From the NCBI GenBank assembly GCA_023399815.1, contig JAEWOJ010000048.1, positions 1 through 56,579 of the forward strand: DNA of 56,579 bases, in the 5' to 3' direction. Positions 16,372 through 24,748 of this stretch are shown here, in pieces. Source of the stretch: Pseudomonadota bacterium. GTDB lineage: Bacteria > Pseudomonadota > Gammaproteobacteria > Xanthomonadales > Xanthomonadaceae. Within the stretch, counting starts at the first letter, position 1; each line of letters starts with the position of its first letter. The translations under genes were made by a program, and so were the position numbers. The notes below the pieces were generated by a model that was not told the origin of the DNA, did no database searches, and saw only the letters and a program-made list of their open reading frames with translations.

Positions 16372-16970
16372 GAAAGGTCGTTCTCGATGAAGTTGCGCAG
16401 GATGCGCGCGCCGGGGCCGGCCGAGCGCTCGGGATGGAACTGCGCGCCGTACAGGTGGCCGCGCTGCACCACCGCGGTGAACAGGCCGCCGTGATGGCAG
16501 GCCGCCACCGTGTCGGAGGTGACCGGGGCGGCATAGCTGTGCACGAAGTAGGCGCTGGAACCGGCCGGCACGCCGTCCAGCAACGGCGATTCGCGCAGCG
16601 CCAGCAGCTTGTTCCAGCCCATGTGCGGCACGCGCACGCCCACTGCCGGATGCAGGCGGCGCACCACGCCCGGCAACAGGCCCAGGCATTCCACGTCGCC
16701 CTCTTCCGAGCGCTCGAACAGCAGCTGCATGCCCAGGCAGATGCCCATCAGCGGCACCTGCAGTTCGCGCAGCGGCTGCACCAGCCCCTGCGCATGCAGC
16801 CGCCGCATGCCTTCGGCCGCGGCGCCGACACCCGGCAGGATCACCCGCGGCAATCCGTCCAGATCGGAGGGTTCGCGCACCATGCGCACGTCAACGCCCA
16901 GCCGCTCCAGCGCATAGCGCACCGAACCGAGGTTGGCGCCACCGGCGTCGACCAGGCCGACCGTACTCAC
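16368..16970 (-). CDS. hisH: Imidazole glycerol phosphate synthase, glutaminase subunit
   Basis: This 200-residue class I glutamine amidotransferase releases ammonia for HisF. The nucleophile is C78 in PLMGICLGMQLLFE; the His-Glu pair lies in GAQFHPERS near the C-terminus. The start is a GTG at 16970, overlapping the hisB stop as GTGA; the conserved STVGLVDAGGANLGS begins directly after it. The usual oxyanion PGVGA segment is present. Confidence 0.96.
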   Translation of the reverse strand: MSTVGLVDAGGANLGSVRYALERLGVDVRMVREPSDLDGLPRVILPGVGAAAEGMRRLHAQGLVQPLRELQVPLMGICLGMQLLFERSEEGDVECLGLLPGVVRRLHPAVGVRVPHMGWNKLLALRESPLLDGVPAGSSAYFVHSYAAPVTSDTVAACHHGGLFTAVVQRGHLYGAQFHPERSAGPGARILRNFIENDLS

Positions 16971-18040
16971 AGTGCCCCCTTGGTCGAAGGCAATTCGGTG
17001 CCTTCGCGGCGGATCGCCTGGCGCAGCGCCCGCGCCAGCGCCTTGAAGCAGGCCTCGACCTTGTGGTGGTCGTTGTCGCCTTCGACCCTGAGGTTGAGGT
17101 TCAGGCCGGCGGCGTCGCACAGCGAACGGAAGAAATGCGGCACCAGCTCGGTCGGCATGTCGCCGACGCGCTCGCGCCTGAACTCCCCGTCGAACACGAA
17201 GTACGGACGCCCGCTGAAATCCAGCGCGGCGCTGGCCAGGGTCTCGTCCATCGGCAGGGTGAAGCCATAGCGGCCGATGCCGCGCTTGTCGCCCAGCGCC
17301 TCGCGCAGCGCCTGCCCCAGGGCGAGCCCGGTATCCTCGATGGTGTGGTGCTCGTCGATGTGCAGGTCGCCCTTGGCCTGCACCTCCAGCGCGAAACCGC
17401 CGTGGCGGCCGATCTGGTCGAGCATGTGGTCGAAGAACGGCAGGCCGGTGTCGATTCTCGATGCAGCCACCTTGTCCAGATCGACGGCCACGCGGATCTG
17501 CGTCTCCCTGGTGTCGCGCTGCACCGTGGCGCGGCGCGGCGCATCGGCCAGCTCGTGGGCGATGCCATCCCAGTCCCACTCGCCACCGAACTGCCCGGTG
17601 CGCAGCTGGAAGCCGCGGATCCTCATGTTCTCGGCGAACTGGAGGTCGGTGGGCCGGTCGCCGACCATCGCCGAGCGCGCCCAGTCGATATTCCGATCCT
17701 GCAGGTACGGCAGCATCATGCCGATGCCCGGCTTGCGGTTGGGACTGTTGTCGGCCGGCCAGCTCGGGTCGACCAGCACGTCGCGGAACACGATGCCCTG
17801 GCTGGCGAAGATCTGCAGCATCAGGTTGTTGGGGCCGTCGAAGCTTTCCTGCGGATAGGCCGCGCTGCCCAGCCCGTCCTGGTTGGAGACGATGACGAAC
17901 TGGTAGCCGGCGTCGCGCAGCCTGAGCATCGCCGGGATGACGTTCCTGACGAAGCGGATCTTCTCGTAGGCGTCGATCTGGAAATCGGCCGGCTCCTCGA
18001 TCAGGGTGCCGTCGCGATCGACGAACAGGATGGGGGTCAT
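16967..18040 (-). CDS. hisB: Bifunctional histidinol-phosphatase/imidazoleglycerol-phosphate dehydratase
   Basis: The 357-residue product carries steps 7 and 9. Residues 1 to about 165 form the HAD phosphatase domain (FVDRDGTLIEE with nucleophile D8 and D10; VSNQDGLGS; MVGDRPTDLQFAENM). About residues 170-357 form the dehydratase with metal-binding HHTIEDTG and DHHKVEACFKALARAL. The stretch at residues 91-104 (DPSWPADNSPNRKP) lacks the cysteines and histidine that hold a zinc ion in the E. coli enzyme. The start overlaps the hisC stop by 4 nt. Confidence 0.96.
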   Translation of the reverse strand: MTPILFVDRDGTLIEEPADFQIDAYEKIRFVRNVIPAMLRLRDAGYQFVIVSNQDGLGSAAYPQESFDGPNNLMLQIFASQGIVFRDVLVDPSWPADNSPNRKPGIGMMLPYLQDRNIDWARSAMVGDRPTDLQFAENMRIRGFQLRTGQFGGEWDWDGIAHELADAPRRATVQRDTRETQIRVAVDLDKVAASRIDTGLPFFDHMLDQIGRHGGFALEVQAKGDLHIDEHHTIEDTGLALGQALREALGDKRGIGRYGFTLPMDETLASAALDFSGRPYFVFDGEFRRERVGDMPTELVPHFFRSLCDAAGLNLNLRVEGDNDHHKVEACFKALARALRQAIRREGTELPSTKGAL

Positions 18041-19119
18041 GCGGCGGGCTCCAGCGTGGCAAGCACGCCCAGCACGCGCTCGTTCTGTTCGGGGGTACCG
18101 AGGGTGATGCGCAAGGCATCGTGCAGCCGCGGCGCGGCGCGCTGGTCGCGCACCACCACGCCGGCGACCAGCAGGCGCTGGAACGCGGCCTCGGCATCGG
18201 CGAAGCGCACCAGCAGGAAGTTCGCGTCCGACGCATAGACCCGGCGCACGCCCGGCAGGGCCGAAAGCGCGGCGCGCAGGCGCTCGCGCTCGGCACGCAC
18301 GAGGACGATGCGTTCGCGCGTCTGCGCCAGCACCGCGTCGTCCAGCCCGTCCAGCGCCAGCGTCGAACACGGCGCCGGAACCGGGTATGGCGCCTGGCAG
18401 CGGCGCAGCACCGCGATCAGCCCGGCATCGGCGATCACGCAGCCGATGCGCGCGGCCGCCAGCGCGTGTGCCTTGGACAGCGTGCGCAGTACCGCGACGT
18501 TGTCGTGGCGCGGCAACAGCGTCACCGCCGAAGGCACGTCGGCGAACTCGGCATAGGCCTCGTCCACCACCACCAGTGCCTGGCCGCGCAGGGCGACGGC
18601 CACCTGTTCGACCTGCACCAGCGGAATGCTCAGCCCTCCGGGATTGGAGGGCGAGCACAGGAACACCAGCCGGGCATTGCCCTGCTTCGCGGTGGCGATG
18701 ATGGCGCCGATGTCCGGCACCAGGCCCGCATCGTCGTCGCGCAGCGGCACTTCCAGCGCCGGCGCGTTCTGCAGGCGCGCACTGACCGCATACATGCCGA
18801 ACACCGGCGGCGTATACAGCACGCCGTCGCGGCCGGGCACGCACAGGGCGCGCACCAGAAGGTCGATGGCCTCGTCGCTGCCGCGGCCGATCAGCAGCTG
18901 CTCGGCGGTGCAACCGTAGAGCGTCGCCAGCCGCTCGCGCAGCGCCTGCGGTTGCGGCTCCGGATACCGGCGGCAGCTGGCCGCCGCATCGCCCGGATTC
19001 GCCCATGCCGACTCGTTGGCATTGAGCCAGACCTCGCCTTCCAGCTGGGCGCTGCGCGCGGAGGAATAGCCGGCGAAGCCGCGCAGGTCGTCGCGCACCA
19101 GGTCGAGCACCGCGCTCAT
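18037..19119 (-). CDS. hisC: Histidinol-phosphate aminotransferase
   Basis: The 360-residue PLP enzyme transfers an amino group to imidazole acetol phosphate. Visible family segments are WLNANESAW at the N-terminus, RGSDEAIDLLVRALC, LCSPSNPGG, VVDEAYAEFAD with the PLP-contacting Asp, and RTLSKAHALAAARIG with the Schiff-base lysine. The ATG at 19119 overlaps the hisD stop by 4 nt and the stop overlaps hisB by 4 nt. Confidence 0.96.
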   Translation of the reverse strand: MSAVLDLVRDDLRGFAGYSSARSAQLEGEVWLNANESAWANPGDAAASCRRYPEPQPQALRERLATLYGCTAEQLLIGRGSDEAIDLLVRALCVPGRDGVLYTPPVFGMYAVSARLQNAPALEVPLRDDDAGLVPDIGAIIATAKQGNARLVFLCSPSNPGGLSIPLVQVEQVAVALRGQALVVVDEAYAEFADVPSAVTLLPRHDNVAVLRTLSKAHALAAARIGCVIADAGLIAVLRRCQAPYPVPAPCSTLALDGLDDAVLAQTRERIVLVRAERERLRAALSALPGVRRVYASDANFLLVRFADAEAAFQRLLVAGVVVRDQRAAPRLHDALRITLGTPEQNERVLGVLATLEPAA

Positions 19120-20411
19120 GGCGTCGTTTCCAGTCGCAGCGCGACGGCATTGGCATGCGCGTCCAGCCCCTCGGCACGCGCCAGGGTCAGGGCGCAGGGA
19201 CCGATGGCGGCGATGCCTTCGGCGCTGGCCGACTGCACGCTGATCTGGTTCTGGAAGCTGGCGACGCCGACGCCGCTGTAGGCGCGCGCGGCGCCGGCCG
19301 TCGGCAGCACATGGTTGGTGCCGGAGCAGTAGTCGCCGAGCGCTTCGGGCGTGTAGTCGCCAAGGAACACCGAGCCGGCGGCTTCCACATGCTCCAGCCA
19401 ACCGCGCGGCTCACGCAGCGCCAGGATCAGGTGCTCCGGCGCATAGCGGTTGGAAATGGCGAACGCCTGTTCGATCGAATCGACCTTGGCCAGCAGCGAG
19501 GCCGCCAGCGCCTGCCGGGCGATGGCCTCGCGCGAAAGCCGCGCCACCTGTTTTTCCACTTCGTCCCGCACGGCAACGATCAGCGCCGCATCGTCGCTGA
19601 GCAGCAGCACCTGCGAGTCCGGGCCATGCTCGGCCTGCGACAGCAGGTCGGCGGCGACGAAGGCCGGATTGGCGCCGGCGTCGGCGATCACCAGCACTTC
19701 CGACGGCCCGGCCGGCATGTCGATGGCGGCGGCGCCGGCCTGCGCCACCTGCTGCTTGGCCTCGGTGACGTAGCTGTTGCCCGGGCCGAACAGCTTGTCG
19801 CAGGACGGGACCGTTTCGGTGCCATGGGCCATGGCCGCGATCGCCTGCGCACCGCCGAGCTTGTAGACGCGGTGCACGCCGGTCAGGCGCGCGGCCACCA
19901 GCACCGCCGGATCGGCCGTACCGTCCCGGCGCGGCGGCGTGCACAGCACCACCTCGCGGCAACCGGCGAGTCTGGCCGGCACGCCCAGCATCAGCGCGGT
20001 CGAAGGCAGCGGCGCGCTGCCGGCCGGCACGTACAGGCCGACGCGGCCGATGGGGCGGATGATCTTTGCGCAGACCACGCCCGGCGCGGTTTCCAGCGAA
20101 TACGGCTGCGCCATGCCGGCGCGATGGTAGGCATCGATGCGGTCGGCCGCCTGCTGCATGGCGATGCGCAGGTCCGCCGGCACCGCCAGTTCGGCGGCGG
20201 CGAATTCGGCTTCGCTCACGTCGAAACGATCCAGCGCCACGCCGTCGAAGCGCGCGGTGATGGCGCGCAGCGCCGCGTCGCCGTCCTCGCGCACCTGTTC
20301 GATCAGCGCGGCGACCGATTCGCGGGTCTGCGCGGCGACGGCCTGTACCGGCCGGGTCAGCGCCCTTGCCTGCGCGTCGGTGTCCAGTGCGTTCCAGTCG
20401 AGGATGTTCAT
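19116..20411 (-). CDS. hisD: Histidinol dehydrogenase
   Basis: The 431-residue zinc enzyme oxidises histidinol to histidine in two NAD-dependent steps. Conserved segments include YVPAGSAPLPSTALM, KLFGPGNSYVTEAK, DMPAGPSEVLVIAD, LSQAEHGPDSQ with active-site His, and GDYTPEALGDYCSGTNHVLPT with zinc ligands. The start ATG at 20411 (MNILDWNALD) overlaps the hisG stop by 4 nt. Length is typical. Confidence 0.97.
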   Translation of the reverse strand: MNILDWNALDTDAQARALTRPVQAVAAQTRESVAALIEQVREDGDAALRAITARFDGVALDRFDVSEAEFAAAELAVPADLRIAMQQAADRIDAYHRAGMAQPYSLETAPGVVCAKIIRPIGRVGLYVPAGSAPLPSTALMLGVPARLAGCREVVLCTPPRRDGTADPAVLVAARLTGVHRVYKLGGAQAIAAMAHGTETVPSCDKLFGPGNSYVTEAKQQVAQAGAAAIDMPAGPSEVLVIADAGANPAFVAADLLSQAEHGPDSQVLLLSDDAALIVAVRDEVEKQVARLSREAIARQALAASLLAKVDSIEQAFAISNRYAPEHLILALREPRGWLEHVEAAGSVFLGDYTPEALGDYCSGTNHVLPTAGAARAYSGVGVASFQNQISVQSASAEGIAAIGPCALTLARAEGLDAHANAVALRLETTP

Positions 20412-21319
20412 GCCAGCGACTTCTCCACCGCCAGCACCATCAAGCCCTGCGCGCCGGCGCGCTCCAGTTCCTCCAGCCGCTGCCAGCTCAGCGCGCCGTT
20501 GCACATGGTCTGCAGGCGCACCGCGCCGCCGTTGCCCGGCAGCCGCAGCAGCGGTTCGGCATCGGGCAGCAGCCGCGCCAGCGCGTCCACGCGCTCCTCG
20601 TCGGCGGAGAACATCAGCAGCTTCCGGTCCTGCACCCGGGTCAGGCCGTCCAGGCGGCGCAGCAGCATCGCCATCAGGCCGGCGCGGGCGTCGTCCAGTT
20701 CGTGGACCGGGCCGGCCAGCACCGCCTCGCTGTCGAGCAGGGTCTCCACAGGCTTGAGCTGGTTGGCCGCCAGCGTGGCGCCGCTGGAGACCAGGTCGCA
20801 GATCAGGTCGGCGGTGCCGAGCTTCGGCGCTATCTCCACCGAGCCGGACAGTTCCACCACCTGCGCATCGATGTTCTCCGCCTGCAACCAAGCCGCGAGG
20901 ATCGCCGGGTAGCTGGTGGCGATGCGCTTGCCGGCCAGTTGCGACGGGCCCTGCCAGTCCCATTCCTCGGGCACCGCGATCATCAGCCGGCACTGGCCGA
21001 AGCCGAGGCCGCGCAGCGGCTGGTAGGCGTCGGGCAGCCCAGCCTGGCGGCGCGCCTTGGCCTGCTCGTCCAGTTCGTTGAGGCCGACGACGCCGAGATC
21101 ACAGACGCCATCGGCGATCAACCCGGGAATGTCGTCGTCGCGCACCAGCAGCAGGTCCACCGGCAGCGACTCGCCGAAGCAGAACAGCTTGTCGCGGCTC
21201 TGCCGCCAGCTCAGCCCGCAGGCGGCCAGCAGGCTGCGCGCCGGGTCTGCCAGGCGCCCGCTCTTCTGGATGGCGATGCGCAGCCGGTCACGGACCGGCG
21301 CGGAGGTGGAAGCACTCAT
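20408..21319 (-). CDS. hisG: ATP phosphoribosyltransferase, long form
   Basis: The 303-residue enzyme makes phosphoribosyl-ATP, the committed step. RLRIAIQKSGRLADPARSLL is the N-terminal signature, DLGVVGLNEL and ADLICDLVSSGATLAANQL are substrate-binding segments. The length and C-terminal 80 residues mark the long form, which contains the histidine-binding regulatory domain and needs no HisZ; feedback inhibition by histidine is therefore expected from family knowledge. It starts 9 nt after the TrpR-like gene. Confidence 0.96.
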   Translation of the reverse strand: MSASTSAPVRDRLRIAIQKSGRLADPARSLLAACGLSWRQSRDKLFCFGESLPVDLLLVRDDDIPGLIADGVCDLGVVGLNELDEQAKARRQAGLPDAYQPLRGLGFGQCRLMIAVPEEWDWQGPSQLAGKRIATSYPAILAAWLQAENIDAQVVELSGSVEIAPKLGTADLICDLVSSGATLAANQLKPVETLLDSEAVLAGPVHELDDARAGLMAMLLRRLDGLTRVQDRKLLMFSADEERVDALARLLPDAEPLLRLPGNGGAVRLQTMCNGALSWQRLEELERAGAQGLMVLAVEKSLA

Positions 21320-21328
21320 GGTCTTGTC

Positions 21329-21655
21329 TCAGTTGGATTCGGCTTTGCGCGCGGACAGGCGCTCGATGGCGGCGGCGTAACCGCCGGCGCCATGTTCGAG
21401 CGAGCGCGCGACCCGGCCGATGGTGGTCACGCTCACCCCGGTCAGGTCGTAGATCTCGCGGTACGGCACGCCCTTGCGCAGCAACGGCACCACCCGCCAG
21501 CGGTCGGCCATCGCCTCCAGTTCGGCCGGCGTGCACAGGTCGCGCAGGAAGGCCTGCACGTCCTGCGGCCGCTCCAGCGCGGCGAATGCGCGCGCCAGCG
21601 CCTTGAGGGAAGCGTCGGAGGCCTTTTCGCGGTCGGAGTCGGGGCGCGTCTTCAT
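21329..21655 (-). CDS. yerC: TrpR-like regulator (YerC family), candidate his operon repressor
   Basis: The 108-residue product is a TrpR-superfamily protein: LRDLCTPAELEAMADRWRVVPLLRKGVPYREIYDLTGVSVTTIGRVARSLEHGAGGY contains the TrpR-type helix-turn-helix with SVTTIGRVAR as recognition helix. It is the first gene of the his operon. The ATG at 21655 is chosen over an upstream TTG. An AT-rich 20-bp near-palindrome starts 10 nt upstream. Related proteins next to his genes are thought to repress them in response to histidine; that function is inferred here. Confidence 0.9.
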   Translation of the reverse strand: MKTRPDSDREKASDASLKALARAFAALERPQDVQAFLRDLCTPAELEAMADRWRVVPLLRKGVPYREIYDLTGVSVTTIGRVARSLEHGAGGYAAAIERLSARKAESN

Positions 21656-21664
21656 ACGTACCAA

Positions 21665-21684
21665 TGTAATAGCGTGCTAATACA
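21665..21684 (-). promoter_or_regulatory. Candidate his operon operator and promoter
   Basis: TGTAATAGCGTGCTAATACA matches its reverse complement at 16 of 20 positions (TGTAnTAGCnnGCTAnTACA). On the minus strand TTGGAT and TATTAC, 16 nt apart, are weak -35 and -10 candidates, and the palindrome covers the spacer and -10. CTAG-like half-sites resemble those bound by TrpR proteins. If this promoter is used, the yerC transcript would have almost no leader. Confidence 0.65.
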
Positions 21685-21787
21685 TTAATCCAAGAGGCCG
21701 CCGGGGGTCAAACCCGGGACATTGGATCTTTGTCATGCGACCCGCGGAATGCTTCAATCCTGCAATCGACATGGGAACGACACCGCC

Positions 21788-22942
21788 ATGAACATCGGCC
21801 GCTGGCTCCCCCTTGCCCTGCTGGCACTGGCCTCGCCAGCCCTGGCCGCGCCGCCGATCACCTCGGCCGCGACGCTCGAACGCTACCTTGCCCTGCACGT
21901 GGACCAATCTTCGCCGCTGGACGCGCTGCCGCCCGGCGCACGCGCCCGCTTCCTCGCCGGGATCCGCTTCGGCAACGGCCGCGCCCAACCCGCATTGACC
22001 GAGCTCGGCCTTCTTTCCCGGGAACAGGGCCGGCGCATCCTCGGCCTGTTCGGAATGGAGGCCCTGGCCGACAACCCGTCCCTCGAATGGGCCAGCATGC
22101 CGGTGCCGATGCCCGCCACCATCAGCCCATTCGAAGCCCGCTACAACCGTTACCTCCTGGGCGATGCCCGGCCCGCGTTGGCCACGGCATTTCCCGAACT
22201 GGACGATCCGGCGGCGATCGGCAGGCTGTCCGACTACGAACTGCGCCTGTTGCTGCGCCTGCTACGACAGACCCAGTTCGAGCAGATGCGCGCCGACCAC
22301 GTGGATGCGGTACTCCAGGCCGCCGCCGAGCTGCAACGCCGCGGCACACTGCCTGCCAGCGGACGCAGCCTGCCCTTCGACACGCTGCTGCTGGCCCGCA
22401 GGTTCGACGATGCCCGGCGCTACGCGCAGCGCCATGCGCTGCCGGCTGCCGCGCGCTTCGAAACGCAGGCCGCTCCGCCCGGCGGTGCGCTCGTCTGGCG
22501 GCAGCAGGCGGGCCCCCTTGCCTGGAAGCCCGCGCCCATCGACCTGACGCCGGCACAGGTACTGGTCCTTGCCGGCTGCCATTTCTCCGAGGAAGCAGCC
22601 ACCCTCATCGAACAGGATCCGGTACTGGGCCCGGTGTTTGCCGGGCATGCCACGTGGCTGGCGGCGCCACCCGGGATCGAGGACATGGCCGCGGTCGGCG
22701 ACTGGAACCAGCGCCACCCCACGCAACCGATACTGCCGATCCACGACCGCGACGGATGGCCGCTGCTTCCGGCCGACTGGGAAATGCCCACGTTCCTGAC
22801 CGTCCGCGACGGACGGGTCATCGAGCAACTGCGCGGCCTGCCTGCGGGCGACGACGGGCAGCGGGAACGGCTGCTGGCGATGCTGAGGCAGGCCGGACTG
22901 CTTCCACCGGTCAACGAGGCATCGCCCCAGCCTGCTCCCTGA
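21788..22942 (+). CDS. Secreted protein of unknown function with a thioredoxin-like C-terminal region
   Basis: The 384-residue product starts with a signal peptide (MNIGRWLPLALLALASPALAAP) and is probably periplasmic. I do not recognise the first 230 residues, which look helical. From about residue 250 a thioredoxin-like pattern appears: VLVLAGCHFSEEA puts C264 in a CxxS position, and EMPTFLTVRDGRVIEQLRG has the cis-proline (P334) and final strand of that fold. A single cysteine suggests a monothiol or non-redox role. The gene faces away from the his operon, 103 nt from its predicted operator. Confidence 0.75.
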   Translation: MNIGRWLPLALLALASPALAAPPITSAATLERYLALHVDQSSPLDALPPGARARFLAGIRFGNGRAQPALTELGLLSREQGRRILGLFGMEALADNPSLEWASMPVPMPATISPFEARYNRYLLGDARPALATAFPELDDPAAIGRLSDYELRLLLRLLRQTQFEQMRADHVDAVLQAAAELQRRGTLPASGRSLPFDTLLLARRFDDARRYAQRHALPAAARFETQAAPPGGALVWRQQAGPLAWKPAPIDLTPAQVLVLAGCHFSEEAATLIEQDPVLGPVFAGHATWLAAPPGIEDMAAVGDWNQRHPTQPILPIHDRDGWPLLPADWEMPTFLTVRDGRVIEQLRGLPAGDDGQRERLLAMLRQAGLLPPVNEASPQPAP

Positions 22943-22995
22943 ACGCCACCGGCAAGGCGACGAAGAGAGGCTCCGCGATGCGGGACCTCAGTGCG

Positions 22996-23098
22996 CCATG
23001 CAGGCCGGAGCCATGCCCCCGATGCTCTGCTTTGCAGCCTGCTGGCGGCTCCTTCGGCAGCCAACAGCCGGTCGGGGGCGTAGCCCCGACCTACTTCG
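22996..23098. repeat. Dispersed element, second copy, with GGTCGGGG hairpin
   Basis: CATGCAGGCCGGAGCCATGC resembles the module at 14166, and the hairpin GGTCGGGG (23070-23077) with CCCCGACC (23084-23091) resembles the one at 14215-14234. The element lies between the unknown secreted gene and the hisS terminator. Confidence 0.55.
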
Positions 23099-23167
23099 GC
23101 AAGTACCGGAGGCACTCCTGCTCCGGCCGGGCGGCCGGGCAGTGCCGGAACCCGGGCCGGGAAATGC

Positions 23168-23197
23168 GCAGACGCCCCGCATCGGCGGGGCGTCTGC
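23168..23197 (-). terminator. Terminator hairpin of hisS
   Basis: GCAGACGCCCCGC and GCGGGGCGTCTGC form a perfect 13-bp stem with a 4-nt loop, 21 nt beyond the hisS stop codon. On the minus strand only a short T-run (ATTT) follows, so termination may be partial. Confidence 0.75.
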
Positions 23198-23218
23198 TGC
23201 AGTGCCTGCGACGGGGAT

Positions 23219-24640
23219 TCAGCGCGCCATGGCGCGCGCCTGCTCCAGCTCCACCTGCAGGGTGGACGCCAGTTCGTCGCGGGCGACCTCGAACTGCTGC
23301 TCGCGCAGCAGGTCCTTGACCGCCACCACGCCGCGCGCCAGTTCGTCCTCGCCGGCCAGCACCACGAAGCGGATGCCGGCCTTGGCCGCGTACTGGAACT
23401 GCTTGCCGACCTTCTTCGGCTCCATCTGCACTTCGGTGTTGATGCCGCCGGCGCGCAGGCGGCGGGCGATGTCCAGCGAGTGCGGCATCGCCGCCTCGTC
23501 CATCAGCGCCACCATCGCCTGCACGCTGCTCTCGGCGATGCCGTCGATCAGGCCGGCCTCGCGCAGCTGCCAGAACAAACGGGTCAGGCCGATGGAGATG
23601 CCCACGCCCGGCAGCCGGCTCTTGGTGTAGTGGCTGGCCAGGTCCTCGTAGCGGCCGCCGGAGCAGATCGAGCCGATCTGCGGGTGGTCCAGCAGCGTGG
23701 TCTCGTAGACGGTGCCGGTGTAGTAGTCCAGGCCGCGGGCGATGGAGAAGTTCAGGCAGCAGGCGCTTTCCGGCACGCCCAGCGCCCTGACCAGTTCCAG
23801 CACCTCGCGCAGCTCGGCGGCGCCGGCGCGCAGCGATTCGCTGGCGCCCTCGCCGGCCTCGGCCAGCACCGCGTCGATCTTCGCCAGCGCGTCGGCATGC
23901 GACTGCGAGCGCACCTCGACGAAGGCGAGGATGCGCTCCACGGCCGCGGCAGGCAGGCCGAAGTCCGGGCCGACCAGGGTCTCGCGCACGTAGTCGGCGC
24001 CGCGCTTGTCGAGCTTGTCGACCTCGCGCAGCACCAGCGCCTGCTGCTGCGGATCGGCCACGCCCTGCGCCTCGAAGAAGCCGCGCATCAGCTTGCGGTT
24101 GTTCAGCTGCACGGCGAAGCGGCCGATGCGCAGCTCCGAGAACACCGCATGGATCACCGCCAGCACTTCGGCGTCGTAGCGGATGCTCAGCGCGTCCTTG
24201 CCGATCACGTCCACGTCGCACTGGTAGAACTCGCGGAAACGGCCGCGCTGGGCGCGCTCGCCGCGGTAGACGCGCTGCATCTGGTAGCGGCGGAACGGGA
24301 AGGTCAGCTCGTGCTCGTGCTCGGCCACGTAGCGCGCCAGCGGCACGGTCAGGTCGAAGCGCAGCGCCAGTTCCGGCAGGCCGGCGGCGCTGCCCGCTTC
24401 AACCGGGCTGGCGGCGGCGTTGGCCAGCGCGCCGGTGGACTGCACGAAATACACCTGCCGCTCGGTCTCGCCGCCGGACTTGGTCAGCAGCACGTCGGAC
24501 AGCTCGAACACCGGCGTCTCCACCGGCAGGAACCCGAAGCGCTCGTAGTTGCGGCGGATGACGTCCAGCATGCGCTGGAACGCGATCTGCTCGCGCGGCA
24601 GCAATTCCATGATGCCGGGCGGGGTACGGGGCTTGATCAC
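23219..24640 (-). CDS. hisS: Histidine-tRNA ligase
   Basis: The 473-residue class II synthetase charges tRNA-His. Motif 1 region is at the N-terminus (IKPRTPPGIMELLPREQIAFQRM), motif 2 is QMQRVYRGERAQRGRFREFYQCDVDVIG, the histidine-binding motif is ARGLDYYTGTVYE, and motif 3 is GVGISIGLTRLFWQL. The C-terminal anticodon-binding domain covers about the last 95 residues. The start is a GTG at 24640 preceded by GCAGGAG eight bases upstream; the further upstream frame has no family match. It is divergent from the FNR-type regulator. Confidence 0.96.
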   Translation of the reverse strand: MIKPRTPPGIMELLPREQIAFQRMLDVIRRNYERFGFLPVETPVFELSDVLLTKSGGETERQVYFVQSTGALANAAASPVEAGSAAGLPELALRFDLTVPLARYVAEHEHELTFPFRRYQMQRVYRGERAQRGRFREFYQCDVDVIGKDALSIRYDAEVLAVIHAVFSELRIGRFAVQLNNRKLMRGFFEAQGVADPQQQALVLREVDKLDKRGADYVRETLVGPDFGLPAAAVERILAFVEVRSQSHADALAKIDAVLAEAGEGASESLRAGAAELREVLELVRALGVPESACCLNFSIARGLDYYTGTVYETTLLDHPQIGSICSGGRYEDLASHYTKSRLPGVGISIGLTRLFWQLREAGLIDGIAESSVQAMVALMDEAAMPHSLDIARRLRAGGINTEVQMEPKKVGKQFQYAAKAGIRFVVLAGEDELARGVVAVKDLLREQQFEVARDELASTLQVELEQARAMAR

Positions 24641-24748
24641 GGGCGAAACTCCTGCAACTCGGTGGGGTGGACAGCCGCCAATTCTAGCCCCAGCCCGCCC
24701 CGCCAGCCGCATGAAGTATCATCTGGCCATCTCCCCTGCCCCGACGCC

